A stretch of DNA of 64,000 bases, from NCBI GenBank assembly GCA_963740835.1, contig CAVUFH010000002.1, forward strand, positions 1 to 64,000, read 5' to 3'. The position numbers and the translations under genes are program-made. Below the pieces are notes generated by a model. It worked only from the letters and a program-made list of their open reading frames with translations. It had not been told where the DNA came from and ran no database searches. How positions within the stretch are numbered: position 1 is the stretch's first letter; every line of letters starts with the position of its first letter. Shown here one piece after another: positions 36,603 through 46,117 of the stretch. The DNA comes from CAVUFH01 sp963740835 (GTDB lineage: Bacteria > Actinomycetota > Acidimicrobiia > IMCC26256 > PALSA-610).

Positions 36603-37712
36603 GTGACCGGCAACCTCCGCATCGGCATCATCGGCGTGAACGGCATCGGCAACTGGCACTTCTACGCGTTGCGGCAGTCGGAGCGCTCGTCCGCGACCGC
36701 GGTGTGCGACATCGATCCCGCGCGCGCAGAGAAGGCCGGTGCCCAACAGAGCCTCCCGGCGTTCACCGAGCCGGCCGCGATGTACGCGAGCGGCGAGGTG
36801 GACGCGGTCGTGATCGCCACGCCCGCAGGAACGCACGGCCAACTCGCGCGCGACGCGCTCGACGCCGGCATGCACGTCTACTGCGAGAAGCCGATCGCGC
36901 CCACCGCCGACGAGGGCTACGCGCTCGCGCGCCATGCGCGCGAGGCGAAGCACACGTTGCAGGTCGGCTTCCAGTTCCGCTTCCACACGGGGTATGCCGC
37001 GGCACGGGAAGCAATCGTCGATCTGGGTGAGCTCGCGCGCGTCAACCTCACCGCCACGAATTGGTTCCGCGCGCAGGCCTACTTCGACAAGAGTCCGTGG
37101 CGCGCGACCTGGGCGATGGCCGGGGGCGGTGTGCTCATGAACCAAGCCGTGCACCAGGTCGACGCGATGATCGCGACCGCAGGCATGCCGTCGCGAGTGC
37201 AGGCACGCGTTCGTTGCGCACGGCACCGTGCCGAGATCGAAGACGAAGCGATCGCGTTGCTGGAATGGCCATCGGGTGCGACCGGTGTGCTCGTCGCATC
37301 GCTCGGTGACCCGGCCGGCTATGAACGTATGGAGTACTTCGGCGGGCGCGGCGCGCTCGTGCTGGAGGACGGCTACCGCGTGCGCGTCACGGAACACGAG
37401 GACGCGCAGAAGCTGTCCGACGAGTGCGCGGACGAGTATCCGGAGCTCACGAACGAGTGGAAGCCGATCGAGGTCGCGCGCGGGGCGTCGGAGTGGATCG
37501 ACTGCCTCACCGCATCGCACCGCGATTTCGCGGGTGCGGTGCTCGACGGGCGCCCGCCGCTCGTCGACGGCGAGGCGGGCACGCGCAGCGTCGAGCTGGC
37601 CAACGCGATCTACCTGTCGTCGGTCGAGGACCGCGCGGTGACGCTGCCGCTCGAACGCGGTGCGTACACGCCGGTCTTCGACGAGCTCGTCACCGGCGGT
37701 CTCACCATTTGA
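36603..37712 (+). CDS. Gfo/Idh/MocA-family oxidoreductase
   Basis: A 369-residue NAD(P)-dependent dehydrogenase starting at GTG 36603. Rossmann motif GIIGVNGIGNWH, cofactor-contact VVIATPAGTHG and the conserved EKP loop in HVYCEKPIAPT (catalytic Lys). The substrate domain includes QVGFQFRFHTGY and NQAVHQVDAM, with His in the expected place. It probably oxidises a sugar or inositol derivative. It sits between folC and ndk and is not part of a sugar operon. Confidence 0.87.
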   Translation: MTGNLRIGIIGVNGIGNWHFYALRQSERSSATAVCDIDPARAEKAGAQQSLPAFTEPAAMYASGEVDAVVIATPAGTHGQLARDALDAGMHVYCEKPIAPTADEGYALARHAREAKHTLQVGFQFRFHTGYAAAREAIVDLGELARVNLTATNWFRAQAYFDKSPWRATWAMAGGGVLMNQAVHQVDAMIATAGMPSRVQARVRCARHRAEIEDEAIALLEWPSGATGVLVASLGDPAGYERMEYFGGRGALVLEDGYRVRVTEHEDAQKLSDECADEYPELTNEWKPIEVARGASEWIDCLTASHRDFAGAVLDGRPPLVDGEAGTRSVELANAIYLSSVEDRAVTLPLERGAYTPVFDELVTGGLTI

Positions 37713-37762
37713 GGGCGCAAGCAAAGGCGATCGCGCGATCCGAGCCCGGATTTTCGTTCCGG

Positions 37763-37768
37763 TAGCCT
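37763..37768 (+). promoter_or_regulatory. -10 box (TAGCCT) of ndk
   Basis: TAGCCT lies 9 nt before the ndk ATG at 37778; GGCGCCTTC between them is not a Shine-Dalgarno. An AT-rich stretch (GATTTTCGTTCC) lies just upstream, where the -35 would be. Confidence 0.45.
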
Positions 37769-37777
37769 GGCGCCTTC

Positions 37778-38197
37778 ATGTCTGCAACCAGCGAACGTAC
37801 GCTCGTCCTGTGCAAGCCCGACGCCGTGGAGCGGCAGCTCGTCGGTGAGGTCATCGGTCGCCTCGAGCGCAAGGGTCTGCGGATCGTGGCGCTGGAGCTG
37901 CGTCTGCTCGACTCCACCACGGCGAAGCAGCACTACGCCGAGCACGACGGCAAGCCCTTCTTCGACGACCTGGTCGCGTTCATCACACGCTCACCGCTCG
38001 TCGCGATGGTCGTCGAAGGGCCGGAAGCGTGGAAAGTGGTGCGCACGTTGATGGGCGCGACGAACCCGCGCGAGGCCGCGCCGGGCACGTTGCGTGGTGA
38101 CCTCGCAATCGAGCTCACCGAGAACCTCGTCCACGGCAGCGACGGTCCGGAGTCTGCGGCGCGCGAGATCGCGCTGTTCTTCCCGACGATTGCCTGA
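37778..38197 (+). CDS. ndk: Nucleoside diphosphate kinase
   Basis: Balances NTP pools by phosphate transfer through an active-site His, here in the signature NLVHGSDGPESA. The 139-residue protein has the full family layout: TLVLCKPDAVER (Lys contacting phosphate), GKPFFDDLVAFI, AMVVEGPEAW, and ATNPREAAPGTLRGDLA. It leads into mreB with a gap of about 105 bp, an order seen in other actinobacteria. Confidence 0.96.
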   Translation: MSATSERTLVLCKPDAVERQLVGEVIGRLERKGLRIVALELRLLDSTTAKQHYAEHDGKPFFDDLVAFITRSPLVAMVVEGPEAWKVVRTLMGATNPREAAPGTLRGDLAIELTENLVHGSDGPESAAREIALFFPTIA

Positions 38198-38303
38198 TCG
38201 GTCACGCTGAGCGTTGGGGTCTTCGATGCGAGCTTCCGGGTGGCGCGATGGCGTCGAGACTCGTAGGGTTGCGAAACCGCGCCAGCCTCGCAGGGGGCCT
38301 TCG

Positions 38304-39338
38304 GTGAGCGAACCCTGGTATTCGGGTGTCGTCGGCCGCGACATCGCGGTGGACCTAGGGACTGCCAACACGCTCGTCTACGTGCGCGGGCGCGGTGTGG
38401 TGCTCGACGAGCCGTCGGTCGTCGCGGTGAACGCGCGCGACGGTCGCCCGCTCGCGGTCGGCATCGAGGCGAAGCGCATGATCGGGCGCACGCCCGGACA
38501 CATCCAGGCGATCCGTCCCCTCAAGGACGGCGTCATCGCCGACTTCGACATCTGCGAGAAGATGCTCCGCTACTTCATCCAGCGCGTGCATCCGCGCCGC
38601 TGGTCGCGACCGCGCATGGTCATCTGCGTGCCGTCCGGGATCACCGGCGTCGAGCAGCGGGCGGTGCAGGAGGCGGCCGAGTCGGCCGGCGCGCGCAAGC
38701 CCGCGCACATCATCGAGGAGCCGATGGCCGCTGCGATCGGCGCGGGCCTGCCCGTGCACGAACCGGCCGGCAACATGATCGTCGACATCGGCGGCGGGAC
38801 CACCGAAGTCGCAGTCATCTCGCTCGGCGGCATCGTCGCGAGCGAATCGATTCGCATCGCGGGTGACGAGCTCGACGAGTCGATCGTCAACTATGTCAAG
38901 AAGGAGTACTCACTCGCGTTGGGAGAGCGCACTGCCGAAGAGATCAAGATCGCGCTCGGCAGCGCATGCCCACTGCAGGAAGAGTTGTACGCGGAAGTGC
39001 GCGGCCGTGATCTCGTCACCGGCCTGCCGAAGACCATCGTCGTGTCGACGCGCGAGATCCGCGAGGCGATCGAGGAACCGGTGACCGCGATCGTTGACGC
39101 GGTCAAGGTGACCCTCGACAAGACGCCTCCGGAACTGGCGGCCGACATCATGACCAAAGGCATCGTCATCACCGGCGGTGGCGCGCTTCTGCTCGGTCTG
39201 CGCGAGCGCCTCAGCGGCGAAACCGGGATGCCGATCATCATTGCGGACAACCCGCTCTACTCGGTGGTCACCGGTTCGGGCATGTACCTCGAGAACTTCA
39301 AGGTCCTCAAGGGCATGGGCGCGACGCAGGAGCTGTGA
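38304..39338 (+). CDS. mreB: Rod-shape-determining actin homologue MreB
   Basis: Polymerises under the membrane and guides the elongasome. GTG 38304 has AGGGGG upstream. Actin-fold ATP motifs: phosphate-1 VDLGTANTLVYV, phosphate-2 IVDIGGGTTEVAVI, adenosine VITGGGALLLGL. 344 residues. It opens the mreB-mreC-mreD-mrdA-rodA run, all on the plus strand with short gaps or overlaps, which predicts lateral wall growth and a rod-shaped cell at some stage. Confidence 0.95.
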   Translation: MSEPWYSGVVGRDIAVDLGTANTLVYVRGRGVVLDEPSVVAVNARDGRPLAVGIEAKRMIGRTPGHIQAIRPLKDGVIADFDICEKMLRYFIQRVHPRRWSRPRMVICVPSGITGVEQRAVQEAAESAGARKPAHIIEEPMAAAIGAGLPVHEPAGNMIVDIGGGTTEVAVISLGGIVASESIRIAGDELDESIVNYVKKEYSLALGERTAEEIKIALGSACPLQEELYAEVRGRDLVTGLPKTIVVSTREIREAIEEPVTAIVDAVKVTLDKTPPELAADIMTKGIVITGGGALLLGLRERLSGETGMPIIIADNPLYSVVTGSGMYLENFKVLKGMGATQEL

Positions 39339-39358
39339 TCCACGCGCGGTAGTCCCTG

Positions 39359-40294
39359 ATGATCGGTTATCGACGCGCCAATCGGCGCTACATCCTTCTC
39401 GTGCTCGTGCTGACCGCGATCACGTTGATCACCCTCGACAGCCGCCGGGACGACGCCGGCGCGTTGGGTACGGTCGGTCGCGGCGCGCACACGTTGGTGT
39501 CGCCCATCGACCGCGCGGTCAATGCGGTCGTCAGCCCGGTGAGCGACTGGTTCAGCGGTGTCACCGACGGAAAGTCGCTCAAGTCCGAGAACCGCGAGCT
39601 GCGAGCGCGCGTCGGCGAGCTGGAGAACCGACGGCGCACCGCCGACGCGGCACTGGCGCAGAACGACCAGCTTCGCAAGCTGCTCGGATTGCCCATCCTG
39701 TCGGACATCCCACGTGTGACGGCGCGCATCATCAACCGGTCGCCGGGGAACTTCGAGTCGACGGTCACCATCGACCGGGGTGAAGAGTCCGGCATCTCGA
39801 AGGACATGGTCGTGCTCGGCCCCGACGGTCTGGTCGGCCGGGTGCTCGAGTCGTACCGCGGTGGTGCGAAGGTGCTCCTGCTCGTCGACCCACACTCCGG
39901 CGTGGGCGTGCGCGCGCTGCCCGGCCTCGTGAGCGGCGTCGCGCAAGGAGTCGCGGGTTCCGACGAGCTGCGCGTCGACCTCGAGCTGAACGATCCGCCG
40001 ATCAAGGTCGGCGATGTCGTCGTCACCTCGGGCGAGGAACAGAGTGACTTCCCCGAAGGGCTCATGGTCGGCACGATCACCAAGATCGAACCCGAACAGG
40101 CCGGTCTCGGCACGATCGTCCGGGTGAAGCCGTTCACCACGTTCAACGCGCTCGAGTACGTGACGGTGCTCAAGTGGATCCCGGGCCAGGGTCCGGTGAC
40201 GACGACGACCACCACCACCACGACCACGACGGTCGCGCCCACGACGGTCCGGGATTCGTCGCCGACCTCCGCCGACACGGGGAACGGGCCCTGA
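39359..40294 (+). CDS. mreC: Rod-shape-determining protein MreC
   Basis: A bitopic scaffold linking MreB to the wall synthases. One N-terminal membrane helix (YILLVLVLTAITLITL), a coiled coil rich in Glu/Arg (about residues 75-105), then two beta domains with GIIN-type core VTIDRGEESGI and GVGVRALPGLVSGVAQG. The extracytoplasmic C-terminus ends in a run of eleven Thr and a Thr/Pro/Ser tail. ATG 39359; its stop overlaps the mreD start by one base (TGATG). Confidence 0.93.
   Translation: MIGYRRANRRYILLVLVLTAITLITLDSRRDDAGALGTVGRGAHTLVSPIDRAVNAVVSPVSDWFSGVTDGKSLKSENRELRARVGELENRRRTADAALAQNDQLRKLLGLPILSDIPRVTARIINRSPGNFESTVTIDRGEESGISKDMVVLGPDGLVGRVLESYRGGAKVLLLVDPHSGVGVRALPGLVSGVAQGVAGSDELRVDLELNDPPIKVGDVVVTSGEEQSDFPEGLMVGTITKIEPEQAGLGTIVRVKPFTTFNALEYVTVLKWIPGQGPVTTTTTTTTTTTVAPTTVRDSSPTSADTGNGP
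40199..40231 (+). repeat. Eleven-codon ACG/ACC tract in mreC
   Basis: Eleven consecutive Thr codons, all ACG or ACC, in the C-terminal tail of MreC. The trinucleotide tract could vary in length by slippage without breaking the frame. Confidence 0.9.
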
Positions 40295-40812
40295 TGCGCT
40301 CGTGGAGGCTCGCGCTCGTCGTCGTGCTCGTCGTCATCGTGCAGGTGACAGTGATGCCGCATCTGCGCATCCTCGGCGTGGTCCCCGACCTCGGGCTCGT
40401 GCTCGCGGTCGCCGTCGCGTACCGCGACGGCGCCGAAGCCGGCGCGATCACCGGGTTCGCGGCCGGCCTCGGCTACGACCTGTTCCTCGCGACGCCGCTC
40501 GGTCTCTCCGCTCTCGTCTACGCGCTCACCGCGTACGCGGTCGGTGTCGTGCGGACCGGGATGATGCGGTCACCGCGCTGGATCCCGCCGCTGCTCGGGG
40601 GCCTGGCCGGTCTGGCCGGCGGCCTCGCGTTCATCGGCATCGGCGGCCTCGCCGGCGTTCCCGGCATGTGGACCACGCACGCGCTGACCGTCGTGGGCCT
40701 GGCCGCGGTCTACGACGCCGCGGTCGCCCCACTCGTGTTCCTGCTGGTCAACGCCGCCTCCCGTCGCGATCGCGACACGGCCGGCGCCTGGTCGGTCCGC
40801 GGCCCGAACTAG
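40294..40812 (+). CDS. mreD: Rod-shape-determining protein MreD
   Basis: A 172-residue membrane protein with about five hydrophobic segments (for example LALVVVLVVIVQVTVM, LGLVLAVAVAY, IPPLLGGLAGLAGGLAFIGI). The PDLGLVLAVAVAYRDGAEAGAITGF block and GYDLFLATPLGLSALVYAL are typical of MreD. Translationally coupled to mreC by TGATG. Part of the elongasome complex. Confidence 0.9.
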   Translation: MRSWRLALVVVLVVIVQVTVMPHLRILGVVPDLGLVLAVAVAYRDGAEAGAITGFAAGLGYDLFLATPLGLSALVYALTAYAVGVVRTGMMRSPRWIPPLLGGLAGLAGGLAFIGIGGLAGVPGMWTTHALTVVGLAAVYDAAVAPLVFLLVNAASRRDRDTAGAWSVRGPN

Positions 40813-40937
40813 GCCCTCAGGGTCCACTCAGGCTTCGCCCACGGTCCGGCGTGCGGTGACCCGGGTCGGCGCCACCCCGCCCGCTACCGTGGTCGCAGGC
40901 GTTTCCGCCACCTCTCTTTGTCTTCCTTCTCCACCCC

Positions 40938-42899
40938 ATGAGCGACAACAGCCGCGTCAGGGTCGCCATCGTCGGCGTCATCGTCATTGCCCTGTTCGGG
41001 GCGCTCGTCGCGCGCCTGTGGTTCATGCAGATGGGCGGCGAGGAGCAGTTGAAGTTCCAGGCCGTGGCGCGCGCGACCCGCACGGTGCAGACCGAATCGC
41101 CCCGCGGCCGGATCCTCGACCGCAACGGCACGGTGCTCGTCGAGAACGTGGCGGAGTGGGCCGTCACCGTGGACCGGCAACTCGCCAAATCGACCCGCAC
41201 GCGGGTGCTCGGCCAGCTCGCCGAGGTGCTCGCGCCGCAGTACACAGCCGAGCAGCTCGAGGACAACTTCAACGACCTGCGTCAGACGCCGTTGAAACCG
41301 GCGATCGTCGCCGTCGGCGTGCCCGAACCGGCGCGCATCGCGATCCTCGAGCACATCGAGGACTATCCGGGTACGCACGTCGAGAAGCTGACGGTGCGCC
41401 ACTACCCGCACGGCGAGCTCGCCGCGCACGTCCTCGGGTACACGGGTGAGATCTCCGAAGCCCAGCTCGCCAGCCGGCGCGACGCGGGTTACCAGGAGGG
41501 CGACGCGATCGGCAAGGACGGCGCCGAGCGCGCGTTCGAGAAGGAACTGCGCGGGCAACCGCGCCGCGAGAAGGTCGAGGTCGACCCCACCGGCGCACCG
41601 GTCGGCAACCCGCTCGACGTACAACCGGGCACCATCGGCGACGACATCTCGTTGACGATCGACGCGAACTGGCAGTACGCGGCCGAGACCGCGCTCGCGC
41701 AGGGCATCGCGTCCGCACGCGAACAACAGAACGCGAACATCAAGAGCAAGCGCTTCGAGAAACTGAAAGCGCCGGGCGGGGCGGTCGTCGCGATGGACGT
41801 CACCGACGGCTCAATCCTCGCGATGGCGTCGTTCCCGAATTACGACGTCAGCTCGTTCGTCGACGGCATCAGCCAGAGCGAGTGGAAGGCGCTGAACGAC
41901 AACCCCGATCACCCGCTGGTCGACCGGGCCACGCAAGGGGTGTACGCGCCGGGCTCCACCTTCAAGCTGGTCAGCGCGATCGCGATGACGCAGTACGGGA
42001 TCCGCAGCCCGAACGACACGTTCGTCGACAAGGGGTTCGTCGAGCTCGGCAAGGACAAGCGCCGGTTCAAGAACGCGGGTCAGGCGGCGCTGGGCCGGGT
42101 GCAACTCCAGAGCGCGCTGACGCGTTCGAGCGACGTGTACTTCTACACGGCCGGCGACGCGTTCTGGCAGGCCTGGAACAACGGTGACAAAGAGCGGGGC
42201 CTCGGCCTGCAGACGACCGCGCACGAGTTCGGATTCGGTGGGCCGACGGGCGTGGAGCTCGACGAAGCCAGCGGCACGGTGCCCGACCCTGAGTGGAAGC
42301 AGGCGCTCGCCGACAAGATCTGGCCCACTGCCGCGCAGAAGAAGGAGAACGGCGCGTGGTATCCCGCCGACGACATCTTCACCGCCGTCGGCCAGGGCGG
42401 GATGGCCGTGACACCGTTGCAGCTCGCGAATGCCTACGCCGCGTTCGCAAACGGTGGCACGCTGTGGAAACCGCATGTGGAGCTCGACGTGAAAGACACG
42501 AACGGCAGCGTCGTGCAGACCTACGCGCCGCAAGCGATCCGCCAGATCCCGATGGACGCGAACGTGCGCGCCAAGATGCTCGCCGGCTTCGCCGGGGTGA
42601 CTGCGGATCCGAAGGGAACCGCGTACGGCGCATGGCAGGGATTCGACCTCGGCGCGATCCCGGTGGCCGGGAAGACCGGTACCGCGCAGGTCGGCGCGCA
42701 GGAAGAGGGCAAGGGCGACACGTCGGTGTTCGCCGGGTTCTTCCCCGCGAACGCACCCCGCTACGTGGTGGTGGCGTTCGTCGAACAGGCAGGCATGGGC
42801 GCGCAGACCGCGGCACCCATCGTGCGGCGTGTCGTCGAATCGATGAACGGCATCGCCAACCCCGAACCGGTGCGCGCGCTCGCGACGGGCAAGGACTGA
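40938..42899 (+). CDS. mrdA: Penicillin-binding protein 2, elongasome transpeptidase
   Basis: Class B PBP cross-linking peptidoglycan with RodA. One N-terminal membrane anchor (VAIVGVIVIALFGALVARLW), pedestal domain with SPRGRILDRNG, then the transpeptidase: SxxK at Ser340-Lys343 (APGSTFK), SSD of the second motif in LTRSSDVYFY, KTG at 579-581 (AGKTGTAQVG). 653 residues. Its stop overlaps the rodA ATG (TGATG). The 125-bp gap after mreD lacks a clear Shine-Dalgarno; a TACCGT at about 40887-40895 could be an internal promoter. Confidence 0.95.
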   Translation: MSDNSRVRVAIVGVIVIALFGALVARLWFMQMGGEEQLKFQAVARATRTVQTESPRGRILDRNGTVLVENVAEWAVTVDRQLAKSTRTRVLGQLAEVLAPQYTAEQLEDNFNDLRQTPLKPAIVAVGVPEPARIAILEHIEDYPGTHVEKLTVRHYPHGELAAHVLGYTGEISEAQLASRRDAGYQEGDAIGKDGAERAFEKELRGQPRREKVEVDPTGAPVGNPLDVQPGTIGDDISLTIDANWQYAAETALAQGIASAREQQNANIKSKRFEKLKAPGGAVVAMDVTDGSILAMASFPNYDVSSFVDGISQSEWKALNDNPDHPLVDRATQGVYAPGSTFKLVSAIAMTQYGIRSPNDTFVDKGFVELGKDKRRFKNAGQAALGRVQLQSALTRSSDVYFYTAGDAFWQAWNNGDKERGLGLQTTAHEFGFGGPTGVELDEASGTVPDPEWKQALADKIWPTAAQKKENGAWYPADDIFTAVGQGGMAVTPLQLANAYAAFANGGTLWKPHVELDVKDTNGSVVQTYAPQAIRQIPMDANVRAKMLAGFAGVTADPKGTAYGAWQGFDLGAIPVAGKTGTAQVGAQEEGKGDTSVFAGFFPANAPRYVVVAFVEQAGMGAQTAAPIVRRVVESMNGIANPEPVRALATGKD

Positions 42900-44069
42900 T
42901 GGCCGCGCTCTCCGCCGGTCCGCTCACCGTTTCGCGCCGCCGCAGCGCGGGAGAGGTCGAGCGCGCTCCGCCACCTCGACCTCGTGCTGCTCGGGTTGCC
43001 GTTCGTCATCAGCGGCTTGGGTCTCCTGATGATCTACTCGTCGACCCGTTCCCGGCTCGAGCGGCAGGGTATCGACCCGATGTACTTCGTGCAGCGGCAG
43101 GCGCTCGCGATCGGGCTCGGCGTCATCGCGATGGCGCTGTGTATCGTCGTCGATTACCGGCGGCTGCGCGACTTGTGGCTGCTCTGCTACCTCGCGGTGC
43201 TCCCGCTGCTGGTCGGCGTGCTCGTGGTCGGCGCGTCCCGCAAGGGCGCGCAGGCGTGGTTCAACGTCGGGCCTTTGCAGTTCCAACCGAGCGAGGTCGC
43301 CAAGATCGCGGTGATCATCGCGGTCGCCGGATACTGCCACCAGCACCGCGGTGATCTCGACGCCTGGCGGCTCGCGGTCGCGGTGCTCATCGCGGCGCTG
43401 CCCATCGGCCTCGTCCTCATGCAGAACGACCTCGGTTCGGCGGCGGTGATCGGCGTGTGCGCGGGCGCGATCCTGCTCGTCGCCGGCATCCGGGCCCGCC
43501 ACGCGGTGGTCCTGCTGCTGCTCGCGGTCACCGCGGTCGGGGCGGTCATCTATTCCGGCACGCTCGACACGTACAAGATCGACCGCATCTCGAGCTTCCT
43601 CGACCAGTCGACCGACGCGCCCGCCTCGGAGCAGACGCAGGCGCAGTACAACCTCGAACAGGCGAAATCGGCGATCGTCACCGGTGGGTTCCGCGGCTCC
43701 GGCCTGTTCAACGGCACGCTGACGAAGAACGCGTACGTCCCCGAACAGCACACCGACTTCATCTTCACGGTGGTGGGGGAGGAGCTCGGTTTCGTGGGCG
43801 GCGCGCTCGTGATCGCGCTCTACGGGTTGCTGATCTGGCGCCTGTGGCGAATCGCGCTGTTGTCGTCGGATTTCTTCGGGACCCTCTTGACCGTCGGGGT
43901 GCTCGCGATGTTCGCGTTCCAGGTGTTCGAGAACATCGGGATGACGCTCGGCATCATGCCCATCACGGGCCTGCCGCTGCCCTTCATGTCCTACGGCGGG
44001 TCTGCCGCGATCGCGAGCTTTGCCGCGATCGGGCTCGCGCTGAACGTGCACATGCGCCGATTCAGCTAG
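42899..44069 (+). CDS. rodA: Peptidoglycan glycosyltransferase RodA (one frameshift)
   Basis: SEDS-family glycan polymerase acting with PBP2. ATG 42899 overlaps the mrdA stop and reads MAALSAGPLTVSRRRSAGEV; near 42955-42962 one extra base shifts the frame to SALRHLDLVLLGLPFVISGLG, the normal first membrane helix. An alternative is a start at GTG 42984 with a short N-terminus, but the family-like coding signal before it favours the shifted reading. SEDS blocks: AQAWFNVGPLQFQPSEVAKI, LMQNDLGSA, VPEQHTDFIFTVVGEELGF, LPLPFMSYGGSA. About ten membrane segments, 389 residues when corrected. Confidence 0.92.
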
Positions 44070-44141
44070 TCGCCTCTCGGGCTCCCGCTTGGCCGGCCGA
44101 GCACGGTGAGCACGGGACCGCGGGCGCGCGAGCCGGGGCGA

Positions 44142-44147
44142 TAGACT
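44142..44147 (+). promoter_or_regulatory. -10 box (TAGACT) of the radical-SAM/rng unit
   Basis: TAGACT lies 9 nt before ATG 44157, with no Shine-Dalgarno between. It would start the three-gene unit TIGR03960, TIGR03936 and rng. Confidence 0.45.
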
Positions 44148-44156
44148 GGCGTTCAG

Positions 44157-46115
44157 ATGTCAAGCCTGTGGCCGCGGATCGAACCGCTCCTGGCCCGGGT
44201 TGAGAAGCCCGCTCGCTACATCGGTATGGAGCGGGGCGCCGTCCGGCCCACGTGGGAGCCGGGGCAGGTCGCCTTCCTCCTGATCTATCCCGACACCTAC
44301 GAAATCGGGCTCCCCAACCAGGGGTTGCAGATCCTCTACGAGATCCTGAACGAACGGTCGGACGCGCTGGCCGAGCGCGCCTACGCGCCGTGGACCGACA
44401 TGGACGCGACCCTCCGGCGCACGGGGCTCCCGCTGTTCAGCGTCGACACCCATCGAGCGGCTTCTGACTTCGACGTGCTCGCCTTCAACCTCTCGGCCGA
44501 GCTCGTCTACACCAACCTCCTCAACTGCGTCGACCTTGCGGGCGTGCCCGTCCGCAACGACGACCGCACACCCGAGCACCCCGTCGTGATCGCAGGTGGG
44601 CACTGCGCGTACAACCCCGAGCCCCTGGCCGAGTACGTCGACGCGTTCGTAATGGGCGACGGCGAAGAGGTCATCAGCGAGGTCGCCGATGTCATCGGTG
44701 CCTGGAAACGGGGCGGCCGCGCGTCGCGCATCGCGGTGTTGCGCGAGCTCGCGACGATCGATGGCGTGTACGTGCCTGCGATGTACGACGTCGAGTACGA
44801 CGGTCAGTACATCCGCGCGGTGACGCCGCGCCACGACGACGTGCCTGCGCGCGTCGACAAGCGCACGGTCGCCGACCTCGGCGACTGGCCGTATCCGAAG
44901 CAGCAGCTCGTCCCGCTCGTGGAGGTCGTCCACGACCGGCTGAACGTCGAGATCTTCCGCGGGTGCACGCGCGGTTGTCGCTTCTGCCAGGCCGGGATGA
45001 TCACGCGGCCCGTGCGCGAGCGCCCGGAGGAGCAAGTGCGCACGATGGTGCGCGAAGGCTTGCGGCGCAGCGGCTACGACGAAGTCGCGCTCACCTCGTT
45101 GTCGAGCGCCGACTTCTCGGGGATCGACGGTGTCGTCGCCGACCTCGTCGGCCACCAGGAAGGCACCGGCGGCGTCAGCGTGTCGCTACCGAGCCTGCGC
45201 GTCGACGCGTTCAGCGTCGGGATCGCGAGCGAGATCCAGAAGGTGCGCCGCACCGGCCTCACCTTCGCGCCCGAGGCCGGCTCGTGGCGTCTGCGGCAGG
45301 TGATCAACAAGCTCGTCGTCGAAGACGACCTCTACTCCGCGGTCGACGCGGCGTACTCGCAGGGCTGGCGGCGGGTGAAGCTCTACTTCCTCACCGGGCT
45401 GCCCACCGAGATGGACGAAGACACGCTCGGTATCGCGACGCTCGCCAAGAACGTGATCGACATCGGCCGCAAGTACACGAAGCAGGCGAGTTGCACGGTG
45501 TCGCTCGGCGGGTTCGTGCCGAAGCCGCACACGCCGTTCCAGTGGTTCGGCCAGAACGGCGTCGACGAGTTGCGGCGCAAGATCACGTTGCTGCGCGACG
45601 CGACGAAGGGCACGCGCGCGCAGGTGAAGTGGCACGATCCCGCGGCAACATTCGCCGAAGGGATCGCAAGCCGTGGTGACCGCAGGGTCGGTCGGGTCAT
45701 CGAGCGCGTCTGGCGTGCGGGCGGCACGTTTCAAGAGTGGAGCGAGCACTTCGCGCTCGACCGCTGGCTGGACGCGATGGCCGCCGAGGGCCTCGACCCC
45801 GATTGGTACGTGACGCGGCACCGTACCGTCGACGAGGTGCTGCCGTGGGACCACATCACCGCCGGACTCCACAAGGACTTCCTGTGGCAGGACTGGCAAG
45901 CGGCGCTGGCCGAGCACGGGCTCCCCGATTGCCGGTGGACGCCGTGCTACGACTGCGGGGTGTGCACGGACTACGCGCTCGAGCATGTCGTGGCCTCCCC
46001 GGTGCCACCCGCGGGCGGCAGCCAGGGCACCGGCCAGGACCTGGTCGCCGCGAGTGCCGGCGCGGCCGACGCCCCGGTCCGCTTCCTGGGCACTCGCCCG
46101 GCCGGAGTGCAGTAG
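44157..46115 (+). CDS. TIGR03960-family radical SAM protein
   Basis: A 652-residue B12-binding-like/radical SAM protein. The N-terminal half has the cobalamin-like fold (LLIYPDTYEIGLPNQGLQIL; VVIAGGHCAYNPEPLAEYVD) and the 4Fe-4S cluster motif is Cys270, Cys274 and Cys277 (GCTRGCRFC). Later SAM-barrel blocks include LTFAPEAGSWRLRQVINK and KLYFLTGLPTEMDED. A C-terminal CYDCGVC may bind a second cluster. The substrate is not known; its conserved neighbour is a TIGR03936 protein and both are linked to rng, which has suggested RNA modification or ribosome-related roles (inference). Confidence 0.92.
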   Translation: MSSLWPRIEPLLARVEKPARYIGMERGAVRPTWEPGQVAFLLIYPDTYEIGLPNQGLQILYEILNERSDALAERAYAPWTDMDATLRRTGLPLFSVDTHRAASDFDVLAFNLSAELVYTNLLNCVDLAGVPVRNDDRTPEHPVVIAGGHCAYNPEPLAEYVDAFVMGDGEEVISEVADVIGAWKRGGRASRIAVLRELATIDGVYVPAMYDVEYDGQYIRAVTPRHDDVPARVDKRTVADLGDWPYPKQQLVPLVEVVHDRLNVEIFRGCTRGCRFCQAGMITRPVRERPEEQVRTMVREGLRRSGYDEVALTSLSSADFSGIDGVVADLVGHQEGTGGVSVSLPSLRVDAFSVGIASEIQKVRRTGLTFAPEAGSWRLRQVINKLVVEDDLYSAVDAAYSQGWRRVKLYFLTGLPTEMDEDTLGIATLAKNVIDIGRKYTKQASCTVSLGGFVPKPHTPFQWFGQNGVDELRRKITLLRDATKGTRAQVKWHDPAATFAEGIASRGDRRVGRVIERVWRAGGTFQEWSEHFALDRWLDAMAAEGLDPDWYVTRHRTVDEVLPWDHITAGLHKDFLWQDWQAALAEHGLPDCRWTPCYDCGVCTDYALEHVVASPVPPAGGSQGTGQDLVAASAGAADAPVRFLGTRPAGVQ

Positions 46116-46117
46116 CG

